A stretch of 64,000 nt of DNA from Acidobacteriota bacterium (GCA_040754075.1 JBFMDH010000029.1:36088-100087); one strand, 5' to 3'. Positions 43,756 to 52,078 are shown, counted from the first letter of the stretch. The notes: generated by a model not told the origin, from the letters alone. Numbers and translations: made by a program.

Positions 43756-44150
43756 CGGGTTGATTTTCTCACAAGTTTCTCAGATTCGGCTCATTTTTAT
43801 TTAAAACGATTTCGCTAAATTGAACAGTGGAAACGCTTGGATGCCGAAACGATGCCCCCGCCCCGAAAATTTTTTATGAACGGGAAATGTTACTTTATCA
43901 CAGCCACACCCGCTTTCGTGTCAGACCGTAAGCCAAATACGCCAATGCTATTATCCACTGCCACCGACAACAGTGAATTTTTTACGGTCACAAGAAATGC
44001 CGCTAATGATGCGCGACGGGGGAATTATTCATCCGAGCCATCGCTCGCTACACTCGTAGATGAACGCGCTAAGGAAAGTGATTTCGACGTGGCAGAGACC
44101 ATTTTCTATGATAAAAAAATCATTACAATTGAGGAGTAAAGAAAAGCACT
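43756..44150. other. Intergenic region before uppS
   Basis: About 395 bp. A frame of 100 codons (43837-44139) is present and its last codons overlap the GAGGAG ribosome site of uppS. It has no recognisable domain, hydrophobic segment or ribosome site, so I do not call it. The region should hold promoters for uppS and for the divergent STAND regulator. Confidence 0.4.
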
Positions 44151-44924
44151 ATGGCGCTGAGGATTTTTAATAAAACCACCAACGATGAAGACTATTTTTT
44201 CCAGCAGATTGACCTGAACAAATTACCCGCGCATGTTGCCATCATTATGGACGGCAACGGGCGTTGGGCGACGGGAAGAAATCTGCCGCGCGTTGCCGGG
44301 CATCGCGCCGGGGCAGATTCGGTCAGATGCGCCGTTGAAACCGCCGCCCGGCTCGGACTCAAACACCTGACGCTTTACGCCTTTTCAACCGAAAACTGGA
44401 AACGCCCGAAACTCGAAGTCCGCGCTCTCATGGATTTGCTCGTCGAATTCCTGCGCAAAGAACTGCCGGAACTGCGCAAAAATAATATTCGCTTTCAAAT
44501 GCTCGGTCGCGTCGAAGGTTTGCACATTTCTGTGCTTGAACAAATCCGCAAAGCCGAACTTGCGACCTTTCAAAACACCGGCTTGCAACTCAATGTCGCC
44601 TTGAATTACAGCGGGCGCAGCGAAATTCTCGATGCCTGCCGCGCCATTGCCAAAGAGGTCGCCGCCGGACATCTGAGCCTCGCAGACATCAATGACGAAC
44701 TCATCGCCAACAAACTTTATACACGCCAAATTCCCGACCCCGATTTATTGATTCGCACGAGCGGCGAAATGCGTCTCAGCAATTTTCTGCTCTGGCAAAT
44801 CGCTTATTCGGAAATTTATGTCACAGACAAACTGTGGCCCGATTTTCGCGAAGTCGATTTTTATCAAGCCCTGGTTGAATATCAAAAACGCGACCGGCGT
44901 TTTGGCGGCGTGGCGATTGCCTGA
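44151..44924 (+). CDS. uppS: Undecaprenyl diphosphate synthase
   Basis: 257 residues. Condenses isopentenyl diphosphate onto farnesyl diphosphate in cis to make C55 undecaprenyl diphosphate, the lipid carrier for peptidoglycan and O-antigen units. Diagnostic blocks are all visible: HVAIIMDGNGRWA with catalytic Asp34, LPRVAGHRAGADSVR, LTLYAFSTENWKRP, LNYSGRSEI and PDPDLLIRTSGEMRLSNFLLWQIAYSE. Length fits the family. GAGGAG lies upstream. No cdsA or dxr follows; instead a sigma-54 activator gene begins 64 bp later on the same strand and may be co-transcribed. Confidence 0.96.
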   Translation: MALRIFNKTTNDEDYFFQQIDLNKLPAHVAIIMDGNGRWATGRNLPRVAGHRAGADSVRCAVETAARLGLKHLTLYAFSTENWKRPKLEVRALMDLLVEFLRKELPELRKNNIRFQMLGRVEGLHISVLEQIRKAELATFQNTGLQLNVALNYSGRSEILDACRAIAKEVAAGHLSLADINDELIANKLYTRQIPDPDLLIRTSGEMRLSNFLLWQIAYSEIYVTDKLWPDFREVDFYQALVEYQKRDRRFGGVAIA

Positions 44925-44988
44925 GTGAAAACTTCAAACTGACAACTCTGCTTTACAGTGCGCCACCCGAAGTGATATTGCTCATCCT

Positions 44989-47595
44989 ATGCATGGAGAG
45001 CAGGAACCAGCAAGAGACCCTTTTTTTATTCAGCAGTACCAGGCGCTCCTGGAGGTTGCCGAGGCGATTGTTTCGCACAAAGATTTGCCGTCGCTTTTCC
45101 ACGCCCTCTCGCAAAAACTTCATCACATCACGCCTTATGATTTCATCGGGGTGCTGCTGCACGATGCCGAGCGCAATGTGATGCGCCTGCATTCCCTGGA
45201 AACTCCAACACCGATTCTTTCCCCGCCGCCACCCGATTCATCCGTCGAAACCAGCCCATCGGGTTATGTATGGCGGACGCAGCAACCTTTATTCATCGAT
45301 GTGGAATCCGAAACCCGCTTTCCTGAGATCATCGCCTTGTTGCGTTTGCAGGGAATGAAAGCCCTCTACGTGACCCCGTTGACTTCGGTCAATCGTCGTT
45401 TGGGCGCAATGGGATTTGGCAGCAAAGAGCTTTCGGCATACAGCCAAACTCATTTGTCATTTCTGCAACAGGTCGCCAGACAGGTAGCGGTTGCTGTGGA
45501 TAACACGCTCAATTTTGAAAACGCCCAGATTGCCGGACAACAGACAAAACGTCAGTCCGAGCGTTTGCGGCTGATGCTCAAGATTACCAACGCTATGGTT
45601 TCGCAACTTGACCTCAAGGAACTCTTGCGCGTCATCTCGCCAAGCATTCGTGAAGTCATCGGCAACGACACCGTCGGCGTCTTGTTGTATGACCAGGAAA
45701 TCAATCAACTGCGCGCTTTTATGAGCAATTTTCCGCCGCAGCATCCGCTGGCAGAACAAGGCTTTCCCATTCCCTTTGAAGGCAGTCCAAGCGGTCTGGC
45801 GTTCACCTCCGGTCAACCGGTCTATGTCGATAAACCGGACGCCGAAAAATTCTATTCCGATTTATCGAAGCGGGTCTTTGACGAAGGCACGCAATCGGGC
45901 ATCTGCATTCCGCTTACCGCCAAAGGGCAACAACTCGGCGTGCTGGGTGTCACCAGTAAACATGAACAGGCATTTTCCGACGAAGACAAAGAATTTCTGC
46001 TTCAGGTTGCCAATCAGGTATCCATCGCTGTCGATAACGCCCTCAATTTTGAACGAGCGCGGGTTGCCGAACAACAGGCTAAACGCCAGTCTGAGCGTTT
46101 ACAATTGCTGCTTGATTTGAATAACGCGATTGCCTCGGCGCTCGATTTGCCTGCGCTCTTTCGCGCGGTTTCCGCTTGTTTGCGTCAGGTGTTTCAACAC
46201 GATGTTGCAGTGATGGGGCTTTACAACGAAGCCCTTGGCGAATTGCGCGCTTATGCGCTGGACGATACCGCCAACGTCAAATTTCTCGAAGAAGGCATGC
46301 TGGTGCCGCTTGACGGGACACCCGCCGGACGCGCGGTTCTCACCAAACAAGCCGTCATCCTGGGGCAAGGAGATGGGGAAACTTACGATTCGGAAATCGT
46401 TCGACGCTTCATCGAACAGGGCTTCAAGTCAGGTTGTTCGGTGCCGCTCATGCGCCACGACCGCGTCATCGGAGCCATGTCGATTGCCAGTAAAATCGAA
46501 GCGGCGTTTTCCGCAGACGATGGAGACTTGCTGATGCAGCTTGCCCGACAGATTGCCATCGCTGTCGAAAATGCCCTGGCTTATCACGAAATCGACTCGC
46601 TTAAAAACAAACTCGCCAGCGAAAAACTCTATCTCGAAGAAGAGATTCAAACGGTCTTTAACTTTGAAGAAATCATCGGACAGAGCGCCGCGCTCAAACG
46701 CATTTTGAAACAGATTGAAACGGTCGCGCCTACCGATTCAACTATTCTCATTCAAGGCGAAACCGGAACCGGCAAAGAACTCATCGCCCGCGCCATTCAT
46801 AACTTGAGCAACCGCAGCGAACGCACCATGGTGAAACTCAACTGCGCGGCAATCCCTACGGGACTACTCGAAAGCGAACTTTTCGGACATGAAAAAGGCG
46901 CGTTTACCGGCGCGATTGCGCAACGCATCGGGCGTTTTGAACTGGCGCATCGCGGCACGCTTTTTTTGGATGAAGTCGGCGACATTCCGCTTGAATTACA
47001 ACCGAAACTTTTGCGCGTGTTGCAGGAGCAGGAGTTTGAACGACTCGGTAGCGCCCGCACCATCCGCGTTGATACGCGACTGATTGCCGCGACCAATTGC
47101 GACCTGGCGCAGATGGTCGAAGAGAAAAAATATCGCGGCGATCTGTTTTATCGCCTGAATGTTTTTCCGATTCACATTCCGCCGCTTCGCGAACGCCCGG
47201 AAGACATTAAATTGCTGGCGCGCTTTTTCACACAGAAATTCGCGCGGCGCATGAAAAAAAATATCGAAACCATTCCAGGCGAGGCGATTGCCGCGCTCAC
47301 GGCTTATCACTGGCCCGGCAATGTTCGCGAACTCGAACACTTCATCGAACGCGCCGTCATCCTCACACCAGGCGCGGCGCTTACGGTTTCGCTTGCGGAA
47401 TTGAAACCCGCGCCGCAACCAAGCCCCGCAACGATTGCGACGCTTGAAACCGCAGAACGCGAACACATCTTACGCGCCCTTGAAGAAACCCGTTGGGTCA
47501 TCGGCGGCCCGCAAGGCGCAGCCGCGCGTCTCGGCATGAAGCGCACCACCTTGCAATCCCGTATGCAAAAACTCGGCATCTTTCGTCAGTCTTAA
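44989..47595 (+). CDS. Triple-GAF sigma-54-dependent transcriptional activator (FhlA/NorR type)
   Basis: 868 residues: three GAF domains (about 20-180, 205-365, 385-530) separated by short helical linkers with the repeated QQ-KRQSERL sequence, then a sigma-54-interacting AAA+ domain (about 550-790) with Walker A GETGTGKELIAR, the GAFTGA loop that touches sigma-54, LFLDEVGDIP (Walker B) and WPGNVRELEHF, and a Fis-type helix-turn-helix at the C-terminus (AAARLGMKRTTLQSRMQKLGI). GAF domains sense small molecules or redox signals. All ATPase motifs are intact. It is the only sigma-54 activator in the window and lies 3.3 kb from a tandem palindrome flanked by two sigma-54 promoters. Confidence 0.96.
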   Translation: MHGEQEPARDPFFIQQYQALLEVAEAIVSHKDLPSLFHALSQKLHHITPYDFIGVLLHDAERNVMRLHSLETPTPILSPPPPDSSVETSPSGYVWRTQQPLFIDVESETRFPEIIALLRLQGMKALYVTPLTSVNRRLGAMGFGSKELSAYSQTHLSFLQQVARQVAVAVDNTLNFENAQIAGQQTKRQSERLRLMLKITNAMVSQLDLKELLRVISPSIREVIGNDTVGVLLYDQEINQLRAFMSNFPPQHPLAEQGFPIPFEGSPSGLAFTSGQPVYVDKPDAEKFYSDLSKRVFDEGTQSGICIPLTAKGQQLGVLGVTSKHEQAFSDEDKEFLLQVANQVSIAVDNALNFERARVAEQQAKRQSERLQLLLDLNNAIASALDLPALFRAVSACLRQVFQHDVAVMGLYNEALGELRAYALDDTANVKFLEEGMLVPLDGTPAGRAVLTKQAVILGQGDGETYDSEIVRRFIEQGFKSGCSVPLMRHDRVIGAMSIASKIEAAFSADDGDLLMQLARQIAIAVENALAYHEIDSLKNKLASEKLYLEEEIQTVFNFEEIIGQSAALKRILKQIETVAPTDSTILIQGETGTGKELIARAIHNLSNRSERTMVKLNCAAIPTGLLESELFGHEKGAFTGAIAQRIGRFELAHRGTLFLDEVGDIPLELQPKLLRVLQEQEFERLGSARTIRVDTRLIAATNCDLAQMVEEKKYRGDLFYRLNVFPIHIPPLRERPEDIKLLARFFTQKFARRMKKNIETIPGEAIAALTAYHWPGNVRELEHFIERAVILTPGAALTVSLAELKPAPQPSPATIATLETAEREHILRALEETRWVIGGPQGAAARLGMKRTTLQSRMQKLGIFRQS

Positions 47596-47689
47596 CAGAG
47601 CTTGCAAACAAATTGACTGAGGTTGAAAAACTCGAAAACCTATTGCGAAATTTCCCGGTAAATCCGCGACTCCGCACATCAAAACGGCA

Positions 47690-47756
47690 GAACCGCAAAG
47701 TGGCTATAACCAGTTCATGCCCTCGCTCATCGCACCTATAGCCATCAGAGCGGTTC
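47690..47756. repeat. Two-part stem-loop between convergent genes
   Basis: GAACCGC (47690-47696) pairs with GCGGTTC (47750-47756), and TGGCTATA (47701-47708) with TATAGCCA (47737-47744), giving an interrupted 15-bp stem. It lies between the convergent activator gene and the DUF4136 operon, and may end transcription from both sides. No T-run is present. Confidence 0.5.
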
Positions 47757-47792
47757 GCGATTGTTTTTACTCATAACCGCCGCGTAAGCGTC

Positions 47793-47807
47793 GCGGTCAA
47801 AGACCGC
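47793..47807. repeat. GCGGTC-AAA-GACCGC palindrome
   Basis: Perfect 6-bp inverted repeat with a 3-base loop. An AAAGACCGCTC half-copy lies about 45 bases further right, at 47850-47860. Part of the dispersed AAGCGGTC family (see 37635, 53381, 59979). Confidence 0.45.
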
Positions 47808-47847
47808 TCCTTCAACATCCCCTCAGTCAATTCAATTGCAAGGCGCT

Positions 47848-48414
47848 CTAAAGACCGCTCACATCTTTACGAAACTGCTCTAAGAGTAACTTCGTTGCCG
47901 CTTTGATTTTCTCTTCGGCAACTTTGAAATCAACCGACGCGCTGCCGACGATTCCCGTTGCCACCCCGCGCCAGATGAGTTTGCGAGTCTCAGGGTCGAT
48001 AAAATCAACCGTCAACGTTCCCTGAACCAGGCTTTCGATTTGCAGATTGCCGCGCGGTCCCGGCAAACCTCTGAGCGGCACACGGCGGCTTGCGGTTACA
48101 TCTTTGGCGCTGACGTGATAGGCAACCAGGAAATCGGGCGTACCGCCAAACGATTGATGATAATAGTTGGCTTCGAGCGCCTCTTCCAAAGCGTCTTTGA
48201 TTTGTTGCGCCATCAGCGTATCACTCGCCAGCGCGTCGGTTTTATCCCGCTCTTCAACTTTATAGTCATAGGTTTTGAGCCTCGATAAATTGACCTCTTT
48301 GTCATACGCGCTGTTGATGGATTGGCTGAAAGCAACCTGCGCCGCGAACAACAATCCCATCACCGATAACACCATGCGCAGCGTATTTTTAAACCCTCTG
48401 TAAAGCATATTCAT
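47848..48414 (-). CDS. DUF4136-type secreted protein
   Basis: 188 residues from ATG 48414, which has GAGAGG upstream; an ATG nine codons earlier lacks a site. Signal peptide (LRMVLSVMGLLFAAQVAFS), then the DUF4136 pattern: YDKEVNLSRLKTYDYK at the start, QQIKDALEEALEANYY, DFLVAYHVSAKD, a strand TLTVDFIDPETRKLIWRGVATG and a closing helix AATKLLLEQF. Members are small envelope proteins of unknown function. It is the last gene of the operon that starts near 50649. Confidence 0.85.
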   Translation of the reverse strand: MNMLYRGFKNTLRMVLSVMGLLFAAQVAFSQSINSAYDKEVNLSRLKTYDYKVEERDKTDALASDTLMAQQIKDALEEALEANYYHQSFGGTPDFLVAYHVSAKDVTASRRVPLRGLPGPRGNLQIESLVQGTLTVDFIDPETRKLIWRGVATGIVGSASVDFKVAEEKIKAATKLLLEQFRKDVSGL

Positions 48415-48457
48415 AGAACCTCTCAAATCAGTGGTGTTCATCCACCGCTTTCAACTT

Positions 48458-49105
48458 TCAGGTGGCGGAAAGCGGTGGTAGTTTAGCGAACAGTTTCGCC
48501 AATGCTTTATTCACGCGTTTCTTACCTCTGGCTTGATTCGGCGTATAAGCGTCTTTGGCGCGTCCCCTCCAGACAAGCGTGTTGGTCGAAACATCAACCA
48601 GGTCAAGCACCATGCGGGCAATCAGCAGGGCGACCATCTTTGGTCCATAAACCGGTTCGTGTTCGCCCCATTTCTGCCAGTCGGAATTTTTCATGTATTC
48701 GACCGCGCCTTCATTGATGTAACCGTCAAGCGAGGCGTAATAGATAACCTTGAGGTCGGCATTGGCTTCCACCTTTTTCAATCCCCGGCTTTGCAATTGC
48801 CGGTCTATCTCATTCACAACCAGTTTATGAATTTGCGGATTGTTTGCCGGACTCCCTTTGCCCCAGGCGTAGGTTTTGAATTTCGTGAAGTCGCGCGTCT
48901 CATCATAGACGACCTTCACGCTTTGCGCCTGCACCACAAAGGGAAAGACAAACAGAACCGTTGCCGCTAGAAAGACGATTTTTTTCAGGTGAAAGCGGCT
49001 CTCCGGCAATCTATCAGTTAAGTTTTTGAGCCAGGCTTCGCGCGATGTGTGCATTCGCGCATTTGCAAAATTGAAAGCGATGAATCGTGATGAACTCAGT
49101 TTCAT
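48458..49105 (-). CDS. DUF4136-type secreted protein
   Basis: 215 residues. It starts 3 bp after the preceding stop, with GGTGAAGG before ATG 49105. The hydrophobic export signal is unusually far in (about 41-60, IVFLAATVLFVFPFVVQA), after 40 mainly polar residues, so a start further in is possible, although no better ribosome site was seen. The DUF4136 core follows: VVYDETRDFTKFKTYAWGKG, EIDRQLQSRGLKKVEANADLKVIYYAS, MVLDLVDVSTNTLVWRGRAKD and VNKALAKLFAKLPP. Function unknown. Confidence 0.85.
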   Translation of the reverse strand: MKLSSSRFIAFNFANARMHTSREAWLKNLTDRLPESRFHLKKIVFLAATVLFVFPFVVQAQSVKVVYDETRDFTKFKTYAWGKGSPANNPQIHKLVVNEIDRQLQSRGLKKVEANADLKVIYYASLDGYINEGAVEYMKNSDWQKWGEHEPVYGPKMVALLIARMVLDLVDVSTNTLVWRGRAKDAYTPNQARGKKRVNKALAKLFAKLPPLSAT

Positions 49106-49108
49106 CCT

Positions 49109-49819
49109 TCACCTCCCCTCGCGCTGATAACCAAAGTTTTCCGTGATGAGTTGCAGCGATTCCTTCGGGTAATCAACCACCGTGCGCGCCGTATAGGTCA
49201 GCCCGGCTGGCAATTCGCTGAATTCAATCACCGCTTTCACCGGCTGGTTTTCAAAGAACGTGGCAATCTCGACGCGCCGTTGTTTGCGGCTTTTGACATC
49301 AATGAAAATGCGCATCACGTCGCCGCGTTGCAGTAAATGTTCGCCCTGAATCTGCACCATGCCTTCATTTAATTTGGGCGTGATGGTTGCGCTCGCCAGA
49401 AACGCCTGCATTTTTTCAGGCGGTAATTGACTGTAAGCTTTGACCTGCTCGCCCAGTTTATTGACCATCTCAATAAAATCATCTTTCTTCTTTTGCGCGA
49501 TGCGTCCGATGAGTGGTCCTTTCGGCAGTGACGGTTCTGTGGCGCTGATTTGTCGTTTCTGGAGATTACCGTTGGCGTCGTAACGCATCTCGAAAACCTT
49601 TGTGCTTTTACTCTCGCCATTCTTTTTGACTTCGTTGCGCGACTTCCAGGCGTATTGCCTTAGCGCCTGTGCGTTCTGTTGCTGCGAGCGGGCGAAAATC
49701 TCTTTGAGTTGCGCCGGGTCTTGCGCCTGAGCGACGAGATTTCCCAATAAAATCAAGGTAATTATCGACACCAAGTTAATTTTAAATTTTGTTTTGTAAT
49801 CACTGAGTTTCATAAACAT
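49109..49819 (-). CDS. Secreted protein of unknown family in DUF4136 operon
   Basis: 236 residues with a signal peptide (INLVSIITLILLGNLVAQAQ). A Gln-rich helix follows (QLKEIFARSQQQNAQALRQY), then WKSRNEVKKNGE, RYDANGNLQKRQ and a beta-rich C-terminal half ending in VVDYPKESLQLITENFGYQ. The layout resembles periplasmic proteins that bind lipids or other envelope parts, but I cannot name the family. It lies between two DUF4136 genes (3 bp to the next, 61 bp from the previous), so the proteins probably work together in the envelope. Confidence 0.8.
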   Translation of the reverse strand: MFMKLSDYKTKFKINLVSIITLILLGNLVAQAQDPAQLKEIFARSQQQNAQALRQYAWKSRNEVKKNGESKSTKVFEMRYDANGNLQKRQISATEPSLPKGPLIGRIAQKKKDDFIEMVNKLGEQVKAYSQLPPEKMQAFLASATITPKLNEGMVQIQGEHLLQRGDVMRIFIDVKSRKQRRVEIATFFENQPVKAVIEFSELPAGLTYTARTVVDYPKESLQLITENFGYQREGR

Positions 49820-49880
49820 TCTCCTTCTGCATTGAGTGAGTTGAGCAGAAGCGGGTCGCTTCCGCTCAACCCGGGTAGAT

Positions 49881-50396
49881 TTATTTAGGCGGTTGCGGGA
49901 AATTCTGGAACATCTTGGCGAGCGCCGTATTCAGATATTTCTCGTTCTTTTCCTGTTTACTGCTGACTGTGGCGCTGGCGGTTCCGCGCCAGACGAATCG
50001 TTTGGCGCTTACATCACCGATATCGATCATCAGTTGTCCCACCGGAACTTTGTTTACAGTGGCGGTGCCTGATCCCATGCGCCAACCGCCGAAGGGTCCG
50101 CCGCCCCAGCTACTCACGGAAACCTGCGTATCGGTTGCCGCGTGATAAGCGACGATCAGGTCAGGGTTGCTATCGACCTTGCGCAATCCTTTAGCGGCAA
50201 GTTGCGCTTCGACACCGGCGACGATACGTTGGTGAACCATCGGGTTGGCGGCTGGCGTTCCCATTGCCCAACTGTAGGTCTTATACTTCGAGAAGTCTGC
50301 GCCTCTGTCATAATCCACATTCACTTTTTGAGCAAACGAACTTCCTGCAAGCAGCAGCAGAAAGCATAAGCTCACGAATCCTTGCGAAATTTTCAT
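49881..50396 (-). CDS. DUF4136-type secreted protein
   Basis: 171 residues from ATG 50396. Two earlier in-frame ATGs (50447, 50420) exist because AAAGGAGAAACC plus an ATG is duplicated in tandem. The third start gives a proper signal peptide (MKISQGFVSLCFLLLLAGSSFA). DUF4136 landmarks: VDYDRGADFSKYKTYSW, IVAGVEAQLAAKGLRKVDSNPDLIVAYHA, GQLMIDIGDVSAKRFVWRGTA and YLNTALAKMFQNFPP. It is the second gene of the minus-strand operon. Confidence 0.87.
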   Translation of the reverse strand: MKISQGFVSLCFLLLLAGSSFAQKVNVDYDRGADFSKYKTYSWAMGTPAANPMVHQRIVAGVEAQLAAKGLRKVDSNPDLIVAYHAATDTQVSVSSWGGGPFGGWRMGSGTATVNKVPVGQLMIDIGDVSAKRFVWRGTASATVSSKQEKNEKYLNTALAKMFQNFPQPPK

Positions 50397-50487
50397 GTTG
50401 GTTTCTCCTTTAACTTTCATTATGGTTTCTCCTTTAAGTTGATTCATTTTCCTGTTCCTCCGAGTTATCGAAATCGTTTCTCGAAAC

Positions 50488-50649
50488 TTATGCGCGGCTG
50501 TTCTGGCTACTGTGGCGCATCTGTGTCTGCATCAGTTTTCTTTTTCTTTTGGCGTTTCTTCTGCCGAAGATGTTGAAAAAACTCCACACCAGAATCATTG
50601 CGCAGAAGCCTGTAAACAGCAGCATGACAAGCAAAATCAGTTCAAACAT
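50488..50649 (-). CDS. Small single-pass membrane protein
   Basis: 53 residues from ATG 50649, with AAAGGAGAAGG upstream. One membrane helix (FELILLVMLLFTGFCAMILVWSFF) is followed by a strongly basic tail (GRRNAKRKRKLMQ), so the C-terminus is expected in the cytoplasm. It is the first gene after the minus-strand sigma-54-type promoter at 50775-50790 and 91 bp before the first DUF4136 gene. No family recognised. Confidence 0.6.
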   Translation of the reverse strand: MFELILLVMLLFTGFCAMILVWSFFNIFGRRNAKRKRKLMQTQMRHSSQNSRA

Positions 50650-50774
50650 ACGTTGTGTGCCTTCTCCTTTTTTTAACGACAAAGTTGTTTGCAGGCGGCG
50701 CTGCAATCGCATCGCAAGCAAATCGCTCATCCGGCTTTGCTACCTGAGCGCTTGTTGGCGACGGTTGGCATAAG

Positions 50775-50790
50775 GGCAAACTTGTTGCCA
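50775..50790 (-). promoter_or_regulatory. Sigma-54-type promoter, minus strand
   Basis: Read on the minus strand, TGGCAACAAGTTTGCC matches the -24/-12 consensus (TGGCA-N-N-N4-TTGC), with exact GG-N10-GC spacing. Transcription would begin near 50764 and reach the small membrane protein and the DUF4136 genes. Confidence 0.65.
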
Positions 50791-50901
50791 AAGCAATGGA
50801 TTTTTCCGGCTCTGGATTTAAGCCAATGAAGCAAACGGAGTTAGCCTGAAAAATCGGGGAGTCGAAGAAAAATGACCATGCCGGATTTCGCATTTTTTAT
50901 T

Positions 50902-50933
50902 GCCGAAATGTCGGCAAACGCCGAAATGTCGGC
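50902..50933. promoter_or_regulatory. Tandem palindrome, candidate enhancer (UAS) for a sigma-54 activator
   Basis: Two identical 14-base copies of GCCGAAATGTCGGC (50902-50915 and 50920-50933), centre spacing 18 bp. Each is itself an inverted repeat (GCCGA/TCGGC). Paired palindromes 100-150 bp upstream are the usual binding sites of Fis-type sigma-54 activators. The pair lies 112 bp from the minus-strand and 110 bp from the plus-strand sigma-54 promoter. Confidence 0.7.
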
Positions 50934-51042
50934 TTTAGTTTTTCGTCACTTCAGCGCAATGACGCTTGTTACTTTTCCACCGTTCAATCACAACCCTCAC
51001 TGATTCAATCGCTTAACTGAAAACGCAAAAATCAAGGCGTTG

Positions 51043-51058
51043 TGGTAAGCGGCTTGCC
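51043..51058 (+). promoter_or_regulatory. Sigma-54-type promoter, plus strand
   Basis: TGGTAAGCGGCTTGCC has the sigma-54 pattern with exact GG-N10-GC spacing and a full TTGC -12 element. Transcription would start near 51069, about 20 bases before the STAS gene, whose AAGGAA ribosome site would just fit in the leader. Confidence 0.65.
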
Positions 51059-51088
51059 TTAACTCTGACCCGTAAAGGAAAGAAAAAA

Positions 51089-51376
51089 ATGTTGAAGATT
51101 AGTTGTTACCACAATGAAGAGACCGTGATGTTGAAACTCGAAGGCCGCTTGATGGGCAAATATGTTGAAGAGTTGCGGGCTTGTTATCAAGCCGTTTGCC
51201 AGGCACAGACGGTTCAACAAATCTGTCTGGATTTATCGGAAGTCACCTTTGTTGATAGCGATGGTCGGGGGGCACTGGCTTTGATTCATAACGCCGGCGT
51301 CGAAATTCTGGCGACCAATGTATTAACTCAGTTTATCGCCGAAGAGATCGCCGCTCACGAAAAGCAGCCGGTTTAA
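51089..51376 (+). CDS. STAS-domain protein (anti-sigma-factor-antagonist-like)
   Basis: 95 residues, a single STAS domain: VMLKLEGRLMGKYVEELRACYQAV, then QICLDLSEVTFVDSDGRGALALIHNAG. Ser in VDSDGRG sits at the position phosphorylated in SpoIIAA-like proteins, so partner switching is possible. It ends with a helix. It is first in the plus-strand operon under the sigma-54-type promoter. No anti-sigma kinase is encoded nearby. Confidence 0.85.
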   Translation: MLKISCYHNEETVMLKLEGRLMGKYVEELRACYQAVCQAQTVQQICLDLSEVTFVDSDGRGALALIHNAGVEILATNVLTQFIAEEIAAHEKQPV

Positions 51377-51416
51377 TTGTTACTGTGCAGCAAAAATTTT
51401 TGGAGGAACCACAAAG

Positions 51417-51635
51417 ATGCAACCGAACCATAAAACCAATCATAAGATGATGGCGACTGGACGAACCGCGCAATCAGACAACGTCGATATAGTGTTGCAA
51501 TTTCTGTTCACCATCCTGGCGTTGATTTTTCTGGTTATCCAAACAGTCGTGGCGCAGGGAACCGCTAACCCTCGGTTTCAAGAAGCAACTTCTACACAAA
51601 AACTGCCGGTCGTTGAATTTTTCAACAACCATTGA
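51417..51635 (+). CDS. Small membrane protein
   Basis: 72 residues. TGGAGGAACC lies before ATG 51417. A polar N-terminus of 30 residues is followed by one membrane helix (IVLQFLFTILALIFLVIQTVVAQ), which could act as an anchor or an uncleaved signal, and a polar tail (GTANPRFQEATSTQKLPVVE). It lies 40 bp after the STAS gene and 23 bp before the zinc-ribbon gene. No family recognised. Confidence 0.6.
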   Translation: MQPNHKTNHKMMATGRTAQSDNVDIVLQFLFTILALIFLVIQTVVAQGTANPRFQEATSTQKLPVVEFFNNH

Positions 51636-51658
51636 GCAGCATCATTGAGGAAACCCAG

Positions 51659-52078
51659 ATGTCTGGCAAAGCCGTTCAATGTAAACAAGTTTTCGTCAAA
51701 CTTTGTACTGTCTGTGGCGCAGGCGTACTTGCCGATAATCAATTCTGTCGTCAGTGCGGGGCGCAACAAGATAACCCAGACTGGACGGACGAATTTTCGT
51801 CGCAGCCAACCGTGGCGCTCGCTATGGCGAATGATCAAGACCGCTCCGTTTCTTACGCAACGACGACTATGGATGAAAACTTTTATCACGCGGTTTCGAC
51901 GCCATTGATTAAATCGGCAACTGAAGGTCTGACCTCGCGACAGACCGGACAACTGCAAAGCCAATGGAGCAAAACGCTGGTGCTGGCGCTCATTCTGCTT
52001 CCCATCTGGCTGATGATTATGTTGCTTTCGCCGCTTGATGCCTATCTTGCGGCAAAAGCCAGCCTGCAACGCGAGTGA
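51659..52078 (+). CDS. Zinc-ribbon protein with C-terminal membrane helix
   Basis: 139 residues from ATG 51659 (GAGGAAACC upstream). An N-terminal double CxxC zinc ribbon (LCTVCGAGVLADNQFCRQCG) is followed by about 70 polar, Thr/Ser-rich residues and one membrane helix near the C-terminus (LVLALILLPIWLMIMLLSPL). The ribbon should face the cytoplasm. Such short ribbons often mediate protein contacts. It sits just before the HlyD/ABC genes, so it may be an accessory of that export system. Confidence 0.75.
   Translation: MSGKAVQCKQVFVKLCTVCGAGVLADNQFCRQCGAQQDNPDWTDEFSSQPTVALAMANDQDRSVSYATTTMDENFYHAVSTPLIKSATEGLTSRQTGQLQSQWSKTLVLALILLPIWLMIMLLSPLDAYLAAKASLQRE

Noticed and set aside
43837..44139. 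100-codon frame before uppS
   Set aside because: No ribosome site, domain or hydrophobic pattern; its end overlaps the uppS ribosome site. Could be a real small gene but the sequence does not support it.
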